DNA of 64,000 nt. It comes from Hymenobacter sp. 15J16-1T3B (GTDB lineage: Bacteria > Bacteroidota > Bacteroidia > Cytophagales > Hymenobacteraceae). The stretch covers positions 434,001 through 498,000 of the forward strand of contig NZ_JAJFAV010000001.1 in NCBI RefSeq assembly GCF_020711235.1. Direction: 5' to 3'. Each line of letters begins with the position of its first letter. The stretch's first letter is position 1. The notes under the pieces were generated by a model. It saw only the letters and a list, made by a program, of their open reading frames with translations. It was not told the DNA's origin and ran no database searches. Position numbers and translations under genes: made by a program. Shown here one piece after another: positions 51,453-59,993 of this stretch.

Positions 51453-53087
51453 ATGCCCACTGCCTCTGCCTCGTTGCGTTCTGCTTTCCGCTCCGGCCGT
51501 TGGCTGGTGCCGGCGTTTTTTGGGGTAGTGCTGCTGCTGGGCCTGCTGCTGCACCGCGACTACGGCGTTTCCTGGGACGAGCCCGTGGACCGGCTCAACG
51601 GCATGGTCAACGCCAAATACGTGGCCGAAAAGCTGGCGCCCGCCGTGGCCCGGCGTCAGGACAACTACGCCCTGATTCCGGACTTAGCCACGTATGCCGA
51701 CCAAGACCACGGCGTCGTGTTCGAGCTGCCTTCCATTTTGCTGCAAAAGCTGCTGCGCCTGGAGGAACCGCAGCAGGTGTACTGGACGCGGCACCTGCTC
51801 ATCTACCTGCTCTACACGGGCGGGCTGCTGGCCTTCTACAAGCTGGCCCGCCTGCGCTTCGGCGACTGGCGGCTGGCCCTGCTGGGCACGGCCGTGCTGT
51901 ACTGCACGCCGCGTCTGTTCGCCGATGCCTTCTACAACGCCAAGGACGGGCTGTTTCTGGCGTTTTTCACCGTGGCTATGTTTACGCTGGCCCGCCTGCT
52001 GCGCCACCCCACCGCCACCCGCGGGCTGTGGCACGGCGTTGCCACCGGCGTTGCTATTGCCCTGCGCGTCAACGGGGTGCTGCTGGCCCCGCTCACAATA
52101 TTGGGCTTCGTCTTGTGGCTGGGGCAACGCCACCGCGGCAGCCGCGGGCTGTGGGAAGCCGCGGGGCTGTGGGTGCTGCTGAGCACGGCCACCACCGTGC
52201 TGTGCTGGCCTTTTCTGTGGGAGCACCCCTGGGCCCACTTCGCGCAGGCATTCAGCAACTTCCGCCAGTTTTCCCGCGGGGCGTCCACCGTGCTTTACGG
52301 CGGAGGCTGGGTGTCGGCGCTTGATTTGCCCTGGCACTACGCGCCGTGGTGGCTGCTTATTACAACCCCGCTGGCTTACACCGCCGCCTTCGGCCTCGGC
52401 GCGGCGGCCTGGCTGCTGCGCTACGGCCGCCGCCCGCTGCGCGTGTTGCGCACCTACGCCGGCACCCTCGACGTGCTGACCGGCGCTTGGCTGCTCGGGC
52501 CGCTGGTGGCCGTGGTGGTCTTTCGCTCGGTGCTCTACGACGGCTGGCGCCACCTCTACTTTATTTTCCCGGCCTTCGTGCTGGTGGGCCTGCACGGGGT
52601 GCGGGCGCTGTGGCTGGGCCGGCGTCAGTGGCGGCGCCCGCGCTGGCGGCTGGTGGCGGGCAGCTTCGCCGCTCTGCTGGCTGCTGGGGCGCTGGAGCCG
52701 CTGTGGCGCCTTGTGCGCGACCATCCTCAGCAGCAACTGTACTTCAGCCTGTTGTCGCCGGCCACCATCGAAGCGGGCTACGAGGGCGACTATTGGGCGC
52801 TAACCTACCGGCAGGGCCTGCAGTGGATTCTCGACCACGATTCGGCGGCGCGCATCACCGTGCGCTCCTACCGCCCCGAGCCGGTGTACAACAACATGCA
52901 AGTGCTGGACCCGGCCGCGCGGCAACGCTTGGTGCGCGTGCCCCCGCAGGGCGAAGCCGAGTATTTCATCACCAACTACCGCTGGCACCCCGAGTCCTAC
53001 GCCGACTCCATGGGCCAGGAAGTGTACCGGCTGCGAGTCAACGGGGTCAGGGCGCTGTCGGTGTTTCGGCGGGAGCGGCGGCCGTAG
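51453..53087 (+). CDS. Membrane glycosyltransferase, GT39-like
   Basis: Inner-membrane protein of 544 residues with about 11 spans and a soluble C-terminal part from about residue 440. The first loop has HRDYGVSWDEPVDRLNG, containing the Asp-Glu pair of GT-C transferases; RVNGVLLAPLTILG and DGWRHLYFIFPAFVLVGLHG are typical lumenal/cytosolic segments of this group. The start MPTASASLRSAFRSGRW follows a TACCTTTG box by 23 bases. Substrate unknown; surface glycan or glycoprotein assembly is the likely role. Its last 41 bases overlap coaE, which is convergent. Confidence 0.85.
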   Translation: MPTASASLRSAFRSGRWLVPAFFGVVLLLGLLLHRDYGVSWDEPVDRLNGMVNAKYVAEKLAPAVARRQDNYALIPDLATYADQDHGVVFELPSILLQKLLRLEEPQQVYWTRHLLIYLLYTGGLLAFYKLARLRFGDWRLALLGTAVLYCTPRLFADAFYNAKDGLFLAFFTVAMFTLARLLRHPTATRGLWHGVATGVAIALRVNGVLLAPLTILGFVLWLGQRHRGSRGLWEAAGLWVLLSTATTVLCWPFLWEHPWAHFAQAFSNFRQFSRGASTVLYGGGWVSALDLPWHYAPWWLLITTPLAYTAAFGLGAAAWLLRYGRRPLRVLRTYAGTLDVLTGAWLLGPLVAVVVFRSVLYDGWRHLYFIFPAFVLVGLHGVRALWLGRRQWRRPRWRLVAGSFAALLAAGALEPLWRLVRDHPQQQLYFSLLSPATIEAGYEGDYWALTYRQGLQWILDHDSAARITVRSYRPEPVYNNMQVLDPAARQRLVRVPPQGEAEYFITNYRWHPESYADSMGQEVYRLRVNGVRALSVFRRERRP

Positions 53088-53682
53088 CGGCCAGCATCAG
53101 CAGTTGCTCGTGCAGGGCTAGCACCTGGGGCAGCACCGGCGTCGCGTCGTCGTTGCGCACCACGAAATCGGCCCGGCGCAGCTTTTCTTCCTCGCTGAGC
53201 TGCTTGCCGATGATGTTGAGCACGTCCTGCGCAGTGCGGTGCGGGTCGCGGTGCAGCACGCGCTGCTCGCGGATGGCCTGCGGGGCGTATACCGTGATGA
53301 TGCGGTCGAGTAGCTGCCAAGAGCCCGATTCGTAGAGCAGGGCAGCTTCCTTGAGCACGTAGGCGTGGCCGGCGTGCTGCTGGGCCGTGGCCCAAGCCGC
53401 GAAGTCGTGGCCCACGCGCGGGTGCACCAGGGCGTTGAGCCGGGCCAGCTGTTCGGGGTCGTTAAAGGCCAGCTGAGCCAGAAAGGCGCGGTTGAGGCCG
53501 GCGTCGATGTAAGTGTCGGGGCCGAAAGCTGCTTCCAGGCTGGCGCGCAGCACCGGGTCGTGGTTCATCACCCACTTGGCGCGCGTATCGGCGTCGTATA
53601 CGGGCACGCCGAGCAGGGCAAACAGCCGGCACACCACCGTTTTGCCCGAGCCGATGCCGCCGGTAATGCCAATCTTCAACAT
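53047..53682 (-). CDS. coaE: Dephospho-CoA kinase
   Basis: Last step of coenzyme A synthesis. The 211-residue enzyme has the P-loop GITGGIGSGKTVVCRLF, the CoA-binding region GVPVYDADTRAKWVM, HPRVGHDFAAW and EAALLYESGSW, all standard. The C-terminal Ala/Pro-rich tail overlaps the convergent GT39-like gene by 41 bases. It is at the end of the ybbR-yajC-DUF1573 gene block, a neighbourhood conserved in Bacteroidota. Confidence 0.96.
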   Translation of the reverse strand: MLKIGITGGIGSGKTVVCRLFALLGVPVYDADTRAKWVMNHDPVLRASLEAAFGPDTYIDAGLNRAFLAQLAFNDPEQLARLNALVHPRVGHDFAAWATAQQHAGHAYVLKEAALLYESGSWQLLDRIITVYAPQAIREQRVLHRDPHRTAQDVLNIIGKQLSEEEKLRRADFVVRNDDATPVLPQVLALHEQLLMLAATAAAPAETPTAP

Positions 53683-53724
53683 GGAGGTAGTGCGTTATCG
53701 ATGACGGGCCGGCCGCCCGCGGAG

Positions 53725-54705
53725 CTACTTGTCAGTTCGAACGTGGGCCGGCAGCACCCGGGCCGTGGAAGCGCCGCCGATGCGGGCCCCGCGCACGGTG
53801 TAGGGCAAGGGCCGAAACAACAGCTGCACGGTGGAATCCTGGTGGCGCAGCTGCCGGTAATCGGCAAAGACCTGCACCTGCTCCAGGTTGAGCCGGGCCG
53901 AATCTTCGGGGAAATACTCCAGCGTCACGGTTACCTGCGCGGGCTGCAGGCGCAGGGCGCTGTCGGTGGGGGCATTGTGCAGGGTGGGCGTCACCAGCAG
54001 CTTGCGCGTGCGCACGGCCCGCGGCTGCAGTTTCACCTGCACCTGCTGCACATCGGTTTCCACCAGGGCCGGCCCGCCGATGGGCACGATGATGGTACCG
54101 TCGGAGCGGCCGGCCGGCGCTTTGGGCAGGTGCACCTGGTAGTAGTTGGGCAGGGCGTTGAGCGTGGTGGCCGGCCCGCGGAACGTCACCTCGGCCGGCT
54201 CAAAGCGCGCTGCATACGGCAGGGCCGCTCCGTTGGCGGCCGGGCTCAGGCGCAGGGGCAGCTGCCGCGTCACCAGCTGGTCGAATTCGAAGTAGACCGT
54301 ATCGGTGAGCACCGCGTTGAGCTGCAGGCTTTCCATGGCCCCGATCAGGCCGGGGCGCAGGGTGCTGCCGGCCACGGCGCCGCTGCCCAGGGGCCGCCGC
54401 ACAATCACCTCGGCCGGTTTGATGTCCAGCCCCAGCGTGTTGCGCAGCAGCTTCCAGCCGCGGCCCGTCACCTGCACTTCCACGTGCTCGGGCAAGGGAC
54501 GCACCGGGATGAAGCGCGCTTCGTCGTAGTGCCACTGCAGCGGGTAGCTGATGCGGGTGGTGTAGGTTTTGTTAAGCGCGTTGAGCAGCCACAACACCAC
54601 GGCCGCCAGAAAGCACGAGGTTACCACCCGCCAGAAGCTGCGCTCCGGCTCCGAAAGTGGCCGCACAAACCATTGGGCCAGGGAACGAGCTGCTTGCAGA
54701 GGCAT
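53725..54705 (-). CDS. YbbR-domain membrane-anchored protein
   Basis: Protein of 326 residues with one N-terminal span (FWRVVTSCFLAAVVLWLLNAL) followed by tandem YbbR-like beta domains (PLQWHYDEARFIPVRPLP, VEVQVTGRGWKLL, FRGPATTLNAL, VQVKLQPRAVRTRKLL). YbbR proteins in Firmicutes (CdaR) regulate the c-di-AMP cyclase; in Bacteroidota the gene sits between coaE and yajC, as here, and its role is not settled. Thirty-four bases after yajC. Confidence 0.9.
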   Translation of the reverse strand: MPLQAARSLAQWFVRPLSEPERSFWRVVTSCFLAAVVLWLLNALNKTYTTRISYPLQWHYDEARFIPVRPLPEHVEVQVTGRGWKLLRNTLGLDIKPAEVIVRRPLGSGAVAGSTLRPGLIGAMESLQLNAVLTDTVYFEFDQLVTRQLPLRLSPAANGAALPYAARFEPAEVTFRGPATTLNALPNYYQVHLPKAPAGRSDGTIIVPIGGPALVETDVQQVQVKLQPRAVRTRKLLVTPTLHNAPTDSALRLQPAQVTVTLEYFPEDSARLNLEQVQVFADYRQLRHQDSTVQLLFRPLPYTVRGARIGGASTARVLPAHVRTDK

Positions 54706-54739
54706 AGCTTTCCGACGGAGAAAGCAACAATATACGGAC

Positions 54740-55060
54740 TTAGGCTACCGTTTCGCCCGTGTTGGCCCCGCCGAGCTGCCGGGCAATGGCCGTGCGGTCG
54801 AAGGTCAGGCGCGTGCCTTTGTCGACTTCCAGGGTCACCTTCTCATCGCTCAGCTCCACCACCCGGCCGTGCAGCCCGCCGATGGTCACGACCTGCGAAC
54901 CTTTGCTCAGGTTTTCGCGCAGCTTTTTGGCTTCGGCGGAGCGCTTCTGCTGCGGCCGGATCATGAAGAAATAAAACACGCCGAGCAGCAGCAGCGGAAA
55001 CGCGTACTGCAGGGGGCTGTTCGAACCAGCCGGCGCTTGCAACAGAAGGGTGAGGAACAT
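54740..55060 (-). CDS. yajC: Preprotein translocase subunit YajC
   Basis: Small inner-membrane protein of 106 residues that joins SecDF at the Sec translocon. One N-terminal span (LQYAFPLLLLGVFYFFMIRP) is followed by the conserved PQQKRSAEAKKLRENLSKGS and the domain GSQVVTIGGLHGRVVELSDE. The start MFLTLLLQAPAG is used; a GTG further up would extend into the intercistronic palindrome. Confidence 0.95.
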   Translation of the reverse strand: MFLTLLLQAPAGSNSPLQYAFPLLLLGVFYFFMIRPQQKRSAEAKKLRENLSKGSQVVTIGGLHGRVVELSDEKVTLEVDKGTRLTFDRTAIARQLGGANTGETVA

Positions 55061-55083
55061 GAGCTGAGGGCAGGAGTTTAAAA

Positions 55084-55140
55084 GCGAATGAGTTAGAGAG
55101 TCGGTGATATCACTCACAAACTCCCTAACTCATTAACGCA
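55084..55140. repeat. Intercistronic word-repeat palindrome (GAGTTAG type)
   Basis: GCGAATGAGTTAGAGAGT on one side matches the complement of ACTCCCTAACTCATTAACGC on the other. It fills the gap between the DUF1573 lipoprotein stop and yajC. Confidence 0.75.
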
Positions 55141-55150
55141 CAACCTAAAA

Positions 55151-55672
55151 TTACTGACGAACCGGGCCGGCCGCGCCGTCGAGCACGGTGCCTTTGATGG
55201 TCACCACGGTGGTGTTGGGCTGGGTATTAGCCGTGATGGTCACGGTTTTGTTCTGCACGCCCGATTTGCCGTGCGAGTCGAACTGCACGTCGATTTTGCC
55301 TTTGGCCCCGGGAGCTACCGGGTCCTTGGGCCACTGCGGCACGGTGCAGCCACAGGATGCCTGGGCGTTGTCAATGAGCAGCGGGGATTTGCCGGTGTTG
55401 GTGAATTCGAAGGTGTGCTTCACCACCTCGCCCTGCTGAATCGAGCCGAAGTCAAACTCCGACTGGGCGAAGGTCATGACCGGAGCATCCGGGTTCGGGG
55501 CGGCGGTTTCGGCGGCCACGTTGGGGTTGTCCACCGTCGGGTTGGCCGCGTCGGCAGCCTGGGTGGCCGCTTGGTTCATGCCGGCCTCGCCGACTTCGGT
55601 TTTCTGCTGGTTGCAGGCGCCCATCGAGAGCAGGCCGGCGGCCAGCAGGGCGGAGAACAAAGTGCGTTTCAT
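55151..55672 (-). CDS. DUF1573 lipoprotein
   Basis: Predicted 173-residue lipoprotein. MKRTLFSALLAAGLLSMGAC is a signal peptide with lipobox MGAC, then a low-complexity Ala/Asn/Pro linker (residues 30-60) and one Ig-like DUF1573 domain: FDFGSIQQGEVVKHTFEFTN, LLIDNAQASCGCTVPQWPKD and KTVTITANTQPNTTVVTIKG. The SCGCT motif is a family hallmark. Role unknown; the gene is fixed in this position between nusB and yajC across many Bacteroidota. A TATCTTTG box 60 bases upstream drives it. Confidence 0.92.
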   Translation of the reverse strand: MKRTLFSALLAAGLLSMGACNQQKTEVGEAGMNQAATQAADAANPTVDNPNVAAETAAPNPDAPVMTFAQSEFDFGSIQQGEVVKHTFEFTNTGKSPLLIDNAQASCGCTVPQWPKDPVAPGAKGKIDVQFDSHGKSGVQNKTVTITANTQPNTTVVTIKGTVLDGAAGPVRQ

Positions 55673-55731
55673 GGAATGGGCTAAGTGAAAACGGCGCCGC
55701 CCTTGCGGGCCGCGCGGCAGACGTTCAATGC

Positions 55732-55739
55732 CAAAGATA
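55732..55739 (-). promoter_or_regulatory. Promoter of the DUF1573-yajC-ybbR-coaE unit
   Basis: Perfect TATCTTTG with TTG 18 bases further upstream, close to the canonical 19-21 spacing. About 60 bases before the DUF1573 start. Confidence 0.65.
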
Positions 55740-55785
55740 CGGCAATAGGCAGTAGTGCAATGCGGCTGGCCAGCACGACAAAGCC

Positions 55786-55914
55786 GAACGTCATTCCGAG
55801 CGCAGCCGAGGAATCTCGCGTGCTCACGCCAAGTAGTAATTTCCCCGTTCAACGAAAAAAATACTATTGGACGAACCCACGTGAGATTCCTCGGCTGCGC
55901 TCGGAATGACGTTC
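55786..55914. repeat. REP-like intergenic palindrome 8
   Basis: Arms of 37 bases with one mismatch, from GAACGTCATTCCGAGCGCAG through GAATCTCGCGTG, around about 55 bases of spacer. It separates the isocitrate dehydrogenase gene from the DUF1573 promoter. Confidence 0.93.
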
Positions 55915-55933
55915 TGACGTGTTTTGCCCCGAA

Positions 55934-56935
55934 TTACTTCAGGTTGTTAATCACGTTCTGGGCAAACTGCGAGGTGCTGGCCGAGCCGCCCAGGTCGCCG
56001 GTGCACTGCTCCTTATGGCGCAGCGTCTCGTTCAGCGCGTTTTCGATGCGGGTAGCGGCCTGCTTTTCGCCCAAGTGCTCCAGCATCAGCAGGGCCGAGC
56101 GCAGCAGGGCGGTGGGGTTGGCAATGCCCTTGCCGGCAATGTCCGGGGCCGAGCCGTGCACGGCCTCAAAGATGGCCATGTCGTCGCCGATGTTGGCACC
56201 CGACACCACCCCGAGGCCGCCGACGAGGCCGGCGCAGAGGTCGGAGAGAATGTCGCCGAACAGATTGGTCGTCACAATCACGTCGAACTGCTCCGGCTTG
56301 GTCACCAACTGCATGCACATGTTGTCGATGATCTTGTCCTCGTACTGAATGTGCGGAAACTCGCGGGCAGCCTCGGCGGCGGCGTCGAGCATGATCTTGC
56401 CGGGTACCTTCAGGATGTTGGCTTTGTGGGCCAGCGTCACCTTCTTGCGGCCGTGCTTGGCGGCGTAGGCGAAGGCGGCGCGGCAAATTTTGCGGGCCCC
56501 AGCCACCGACACGCGGGCAATGGAGTCGCCGATGCCGTGGTGCTCATCCCACAGCTCCAAGCCGGCGTACAGGCCCTCCGTGTTTTCGCGGAACAGCACG
56601 ATGTCGATGCCCGAGTAACGCGAGCTGATGCCCTCGGTGGTCTTGGCCGGGCGCAGGTTCTGGTACAGGTCGTACTTCTGCCGCAGCGACACGTTGATGG
56701 AACGGAAGCCCTTGCCCACCGGGGTGGTGATGGGGCCTTTCAGCGCCACGCGGTTTTTTTCCAGCGAATCGAACAGGGCCTGGGGCAACAGCTCGCCCGA
56801 CTGGTCGAAGGTAGTCTGGCCGGCGTTCTGCTCTTCCCACTGCACGGGGACTTGAGCGGCGGCGAAGATGTCCTGCACGGCGCGGGTGATTTCGGGGCCG
56901 ATGCCGTCGCCGGGGATGAGGGTGATGGTATGCAT
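55934..56935 (-). CDS. Isocitrate/isopropylmalate dehydrogenase family, probably NAD-dependent isocitrate dehydrogenase
   Basis: Decarboxylating dehydrogenase of 333 residues. [13 protein letters not shown] opens the protein; [18 protein letters not shown] and [17 protein letters not shown] form the substrate pocket of the short NAD-type isocitrate dehydrogenases; [20 protein letters not shown] and [20 protein letters not shown] are the metal- and cofactor-binding segments. Isopropylmalate or homoisocitrate are less likely substrates on the pocket pattern, but only assay or phylogeny would prove it. It sits inside the nusB-DUF1573 block, which is usually free of metabolic genes. Confidence 0.9.
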   Translation of the reverse strand: MHTITLIPGDGIGPEITRAVQDIFAAAQVPVQWEEQNAGQTTFDQSGELLPQALFDSLEKNRVALKGPITTPVGKGFRSINVSLRQKYDLYQNLRPAKTTEGISSRYSGIDIVLFRENTEGLYAGLELWDEHHGIGDSIARVSVAGARKICRAAFAYAAKHGRKKVTLAHKANILKVPGKIMLDAAAEAAREFPHIQYEDKIIDNMCMQLVTKPEQFDVIVTTNLFGDILSDLCAGLVGGLGVVSGANIGDDMAIFEAVHGSAPDIAGKGIANPTALLRSALLMLEHLGEKQAATRIENALNETLRHKEQCTGDLGGSASTSQFAQNVINNLK

Positions 56936-56960
56936 GACGAGGAGAATGGGCAAAAAGCGA

Positions 56961-57042
56961 ATGTGCTAATGGTTAATGTGCTGACGTGCTAATGATGAAG
57001 GGGAGTTTCATTAGCACGTCAGCACATTAACCATTAGCACAT
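56961..57042. repeat. Intercistronic word-repeat palindrome (GTGCTAAT type)
   Basis: Perfect or near-perfect 34-base arms made of ATGTGCTAATGGTTAATGTG and following words, with a very short loop. It lies between the ytxH-like stop and the dehydrogenase start. The word is the same as at 7740, about 49 kb away. Confidence 0.85.
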
Positions 57043-57048
57043 CCTGAG

Positions 57049-57363
57049 TTATAGCGCCGTCCGGCGCGAGTTGATCTGGTTGATGAGCTGGTCCACGTCG
57101 CCGAGCAGTTGCTCGGCCTTGTCCTTGGCGTCGCGAATAACTTTCTGGCCTTCGGCGCGGGCCGAGGAGGGGCCTTCTTCCGTGCGGCTGGTCACCAGGC
57201 TTTCGGTGAGGTCAGCGAGGATTTCGCGGGTGCGCTCCAGCTGATAGCTCAGCCAGCTGCGGGTTTCGCGGCCTTTTTCGGGGGCGAATAAAAGGGCGAC
57301 AGTGGCACCGGCTAGGGCGCCGGTCGTGAAGCACAGGATGCCGGTAGTGGTTTTGCTGGCCAT
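57049..57363 (-). CDS. YtxH-domain protein
   Basis: Small protein of 104 residues. The N-terminal glycine-rich hydrophobic segment GILCFTTGALAGATVALLFAPEKG is the YtxH signature, followed by a charged helical region (ERTREILADLTESL) and a coiled-coil-like C-terminus (RDAKDKAEQLLGDVDQLINQ). Probably membrane-associated; role unknown, often linked to stress. It lies between nusB and the dehydrogenase. Confidence 0.88.
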   Translation of the reverse strand: MASKTTTGILCFTTGALAGATVALLFAPEKGRETRSWLSYQLERTREILADLTESLVTSRTEEGPSSARAEGQKVIRDAKDKAEQLLGDVDQLINQINSRRTAL

Positions 57364-57479
57364 GGGGCGGAGCGAAAAGAGGAGGATGGAATGCGCGGGC
57401 AAGGTAAGAAACCTACGCGCTCAACGGTAGCCGCGGGCCGGGGGTTTTGCGAGTGAATCGGAGAGACCGGAAAAATCTA

Positions 57480-57565
57480 GAACGTCATGCTGAGCTTGCC
57501 GAAGCATCTCTACCGCACGACGCAACGAAGCGGCAGAGATGCTTCGGCAAGCTCAGCATGACGGC
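57480..57565. repeat. REP-like intergenic palindrome 9
   Basis: Near-perfect 31-base arms, GAACGTCATGCTGAGCTTGC through GCATCTCT, with a 23-base loop; its arms are nearly identical to those at 41374-41460. It lies between nusB and the ytxH-like gene. Confidence 0.93.
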
Positions 57566-57597
57566 CTTTTTCATTCGTTGCCCTCCCCAAAAACAGT

Positions 57598-58788
57598 CTA
57601 CTGGTTGTCCAGCAAACCGCGGCCCGACTTGCGGATGGCGCCGCTGGCCATCAGGTCTTGGGCCAGCTTGTCGAGGATGCCGTTGACGAACTGCTTGCTC
57701 TTGGGCGTGCTGTAGAGCTTGCTGATTTCGATGTACTCGTTGATGGTCACCTTCACCGGAATCGAGCGGAAGAGGTGCATCTCGCAGAGGGCCATCTTCA
57801 GGATGATTTTGTCCAAGAGGGCTACGCGCTCCACGTCCCAGTTCTGCACGGCGCCGCTGATGAGCTGCTCGTAGCGGGCGTCGTCGGCCAGGGTCTGCTT
57901 GTAGAGCGTTTCGGCAAACTCCTTGTCTTCCTTCCAGTTGGCCGAGAGGCTGAGCAGCTCCATGGTTTCGTCGGTGCCCTCTTCCAGCATCTTCAGCGTC
58001 TTCACCACCAAGTTCTTGACGATGCTGCGGTTTTCCTCCCAGTTGAGGTCCTGCGCTTCGAGCAGGGCCGGAATGGCCTCGCCCTTAAACACGTAGGTTT
58101 TGTAGATGTGCTTGAGAATTTCCTGCTCGGCGGCGTAGTCGCCAGCCGGGGCGGCGAGGTAGCTCAGCAGCTCCGGGTCGTTGCGCATTTCGTTGCGCCA
58201 AGCGCTGCGCAGGGCTTCCATCTCGTCTTCGCCGGCCCACTGCAGGGTGCGGCGAATGGTTTGCTCCTGCAGCTGCTTGTTGGCCTCGATTTTGAGCGCA
58301 ACGGGGTTTTGCTCCAGCTTGGTGGTGTCGGCCAGCTGCTCCTTGTTGGGCGTGAAGCGGCGGGCTTCGCGCTGCCGTTCCTCCTCCAGCACTTGGCGCA
58401 GGGCCGCGGGCAGGTTGAGCAGGTGCAGGTACTGGTCGTGGATGCTTTCGGTGGCCTGCAGCATCTGGCCGAGGTAGAAGGTGGTTTCCTTCTGCACCTG
58501 CTTGCGGTAGTAGCCGATGGCGTCTTTCACGGCATCGTTTACCTCCTTGTTGTCCAGCTGCTCGGGCTCTTCGATGCCGCCGGCCTTGTGCCACTCGCGG
58601 AAGCCCACTTCGGCCATCTTCTGCTGGCCTTGCAGCAGGCGGCGGTCCTGGGGAACCATGGAGTTCAAATCAGGCTGAAAAGCTTCGCCAATGCGGTCCA
58701 GGGCCAAGAGGTAGTCAGACGACACGGCCTGGTCGTAGGCGTAAAGGGCCTGCATGACTTTAATGCGAAGCGTACGGCGGTTGAGCAA
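57598..58788 (-). CDS. nusB: Transcription antitermination factor NusB, long form
   Basis: RNA-binding factor for rRNA antitermination. The protein is 396 residues against about 140 in most bacteria. It opens with RRTLRIKVMQALYAYDQA, typical of the NusB start, then holds a long helical insert (about residues 30-235), and the NusB core resumes at FAETLYKQTLADDARYEQLI with NWDVERVALLDKIILKMALC and IPVKVTINEYIEISKLYSTP. Such extended NusB proteins are usual in Bacteroidota. It lies 113 bases after the leucine dehydrogenase gene, with a word-repeat palindrome between. Confidence 0.95.
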   Translation of the reverse strand: MLNRRTLRIKVMQALYAYDQAVSSDYLLALDRIGEAFQPDLNSMVPQDRRLLQGQQKMAEVGFREWHKAGGIEEPEQLDNKEVNDAVKDAIGYYRKQVQKETTFYLGQMLQATESIHDQYLHLLNLPAALRQVLEEERQREARRFTPNKEQLADTTKLEQNPVALKIEANKQLQEQTIRRTLQWAGEDEMEALRSAWRNEMRNDPELLSYLAAPAGDYAAEQEILKHIYKTYVFKGEAIPALLEAQDLNWEENRSIVKNLVVKTLKMLEEGTDETMELLSLSANWKEDKEFAETLYKQTLADDARYEQLISGAVQNWDVERVALLDKIILKMALCEMHLFRSIPVKVTINEYIEISKLYSTPKSKQFVNGILDKLAQDLMASGAIRKSGRGLLDNQ

Positions 58789-58800
58789 AACGGAAGAGGT

Positions 58801-58896
58801 TAATGAGTTTGCGAGTCGGGGAGCTTATGAGTTGGGGAGTCGCTGCCCAGAAGTTCTGAACAACAACTCCTGCCGGCATAAACTCCCCAACCCGTA
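58801..58896. repeat. Intercistronic word-repeat palindrome (GAGTTTG/GGGGAGT type)
   Basis: TTAATGAGTTTGCGAGTCGG and later words match the complement of AACTCCCCAACCCGTAAACT. It fills the gap between the leucine dehydrogenase stop and nusB. Confidence 0.7.
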
Positions 58897-58901
58897 AACT
58901 T

Positions 58902-59993
58902 TTAGTACGTCGACTTCACCTTGCCAATGGCAGCAATGCGCTGCTCGGCCTGACGGATGGCTGCTGCCTGCGGGTGCAAACCCTCGGCGGCAGCTTTCTC
59001 CAGTACCTGGATGGTGTAGTCGTAGATTTTTTCGGTCTGGGTGAGGGCGCCTTGGCGGGTACTGCCCGTCACCTCGGAGTAGACGTTGATGAGGCCGCCG
59101 GCGTTGATGAGGAAGTCCGGGGCGTACAGGATGCCGCGCTCCACCAGGGCCGGGCCGTGCACGTTCTCGTCCTTGAGCTGGTTGTTGGCGCAGCCGGCCA
59201 CCACGTGGCACTTCAGCCGGTCTATGGTGTCGTCGTTGATGGTGGCACCCAGCGCGCAGGGCGAGTAGATGTCCACGTCCTGGTCGTAGATGTCGTCGAG
59301 GCCCACCACTTGGGCGCCGAACTTGGCGCCGGCTTCCTCGGCGCGCTCCTTGTAGTAGTCGGTCAGCACGATGTGGGCGCCCTCCTTGGTGAGGTGCTCC
59401 AGCAGGTAGGTGCCCACGTGGCCCACGCCCTGGACGGCAATGCGCTTGCCGGCGAGGCTATCCGAACCGAAGGCCTTCTTGGCCGCGGCCTTCATGCCCA
59501 TGTAGGTACCGTAAGCCGTTACCGGCGACGGGTCGCCCGAGCCGCCCATTGATTCGGGCAGGCCGGCTACGTGCTTGGTTTCCATGCGGATGTACTCCAT
59601 GTCCTTAGTGGTCATGTTCACATCCTCGGCCGTGATGTACTTGCCGTTGAGGTTCTGCACGAAGCGCCCGAACTTGCGCAATAGGGCTTCGGTTTTCAGC
59701 GTTTTGGCGTCGCCGATGATGACGGCTTTGCCCCCGCCCAGGTTGAGGCCCGAAATGGCGGCCTTGTAGGTCATGCCGCGCGAGAGACGCAACACGTCGT
59801 TGAGGGCTTCGGCTTCCGTGGCGTAGTGCCACATGCGCGTGCCGCCGAGGGCCGGCCCGAGCACCGTGTTGTGGATGCCGATGATGGCCTTCAGGCCGGT
59901 TTCGTGGTCGTGGCAAAACACAACCTGTTCGTGCTGATGATCAGCAATCTGGCCGAAGATGCTGGTCTCGGGCAGGGCTTGAATCTCAACCAT
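58902..59993 (-). CDS. Leucine dehydrogenase-like amino acid dehydrogenase
   Basis: Branched-chain amino-acid deamination with NAD. The 363-residue length and the motifs ALGGTRMWHYATEAEA, LNLGGGKAVIIGD (catalytic Lys), GGSGDPSPVTAYGTYMGMKA and AVQGVGHVGTYLLEHL are the leucine dehydrogenase pattern rather than glutamate dehydrogenase. VAGCANNQLKDENVHG and APDFLINAGGLINVYSEV complete it. First gene of the minus-strand nusB block; a TACCTTTG box lies about 160 bases upstream. Third member of the family in the window. Confidence 0.94.
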   Translation of the reverse strand: MVEIQALPETSIFGQIADHQHEQVVFCHDHETGLKAIIGIHNTVLGPALGGTRMWHYATEAEALNDVLRLSRGMTYKAAISGLNLGGGKAVIIGDAKTLKTEALLRKFGRFVQNLNGKYITAEDVNMTTKDMEYIRMETKHVAGLPESMGGSGDPSPVTAYGTYMGMKAAAKKAFGSDSLAGKRIAVQGVGHVGTYLLEHLTKEGAHIVLTDYYKERAEEAGAKFGAQVVGLDDIYDQDVDIYSPCALGATINDDTIDRLKCHVVAGCANNQLKDENVHGPALVERGILYAPDFLINAGGLINVYSEVTGSTRQGALTQTEKIYDYTIQVLEKAAAEGLHPQAAAIRQAEQRIAAIGKVKSTY

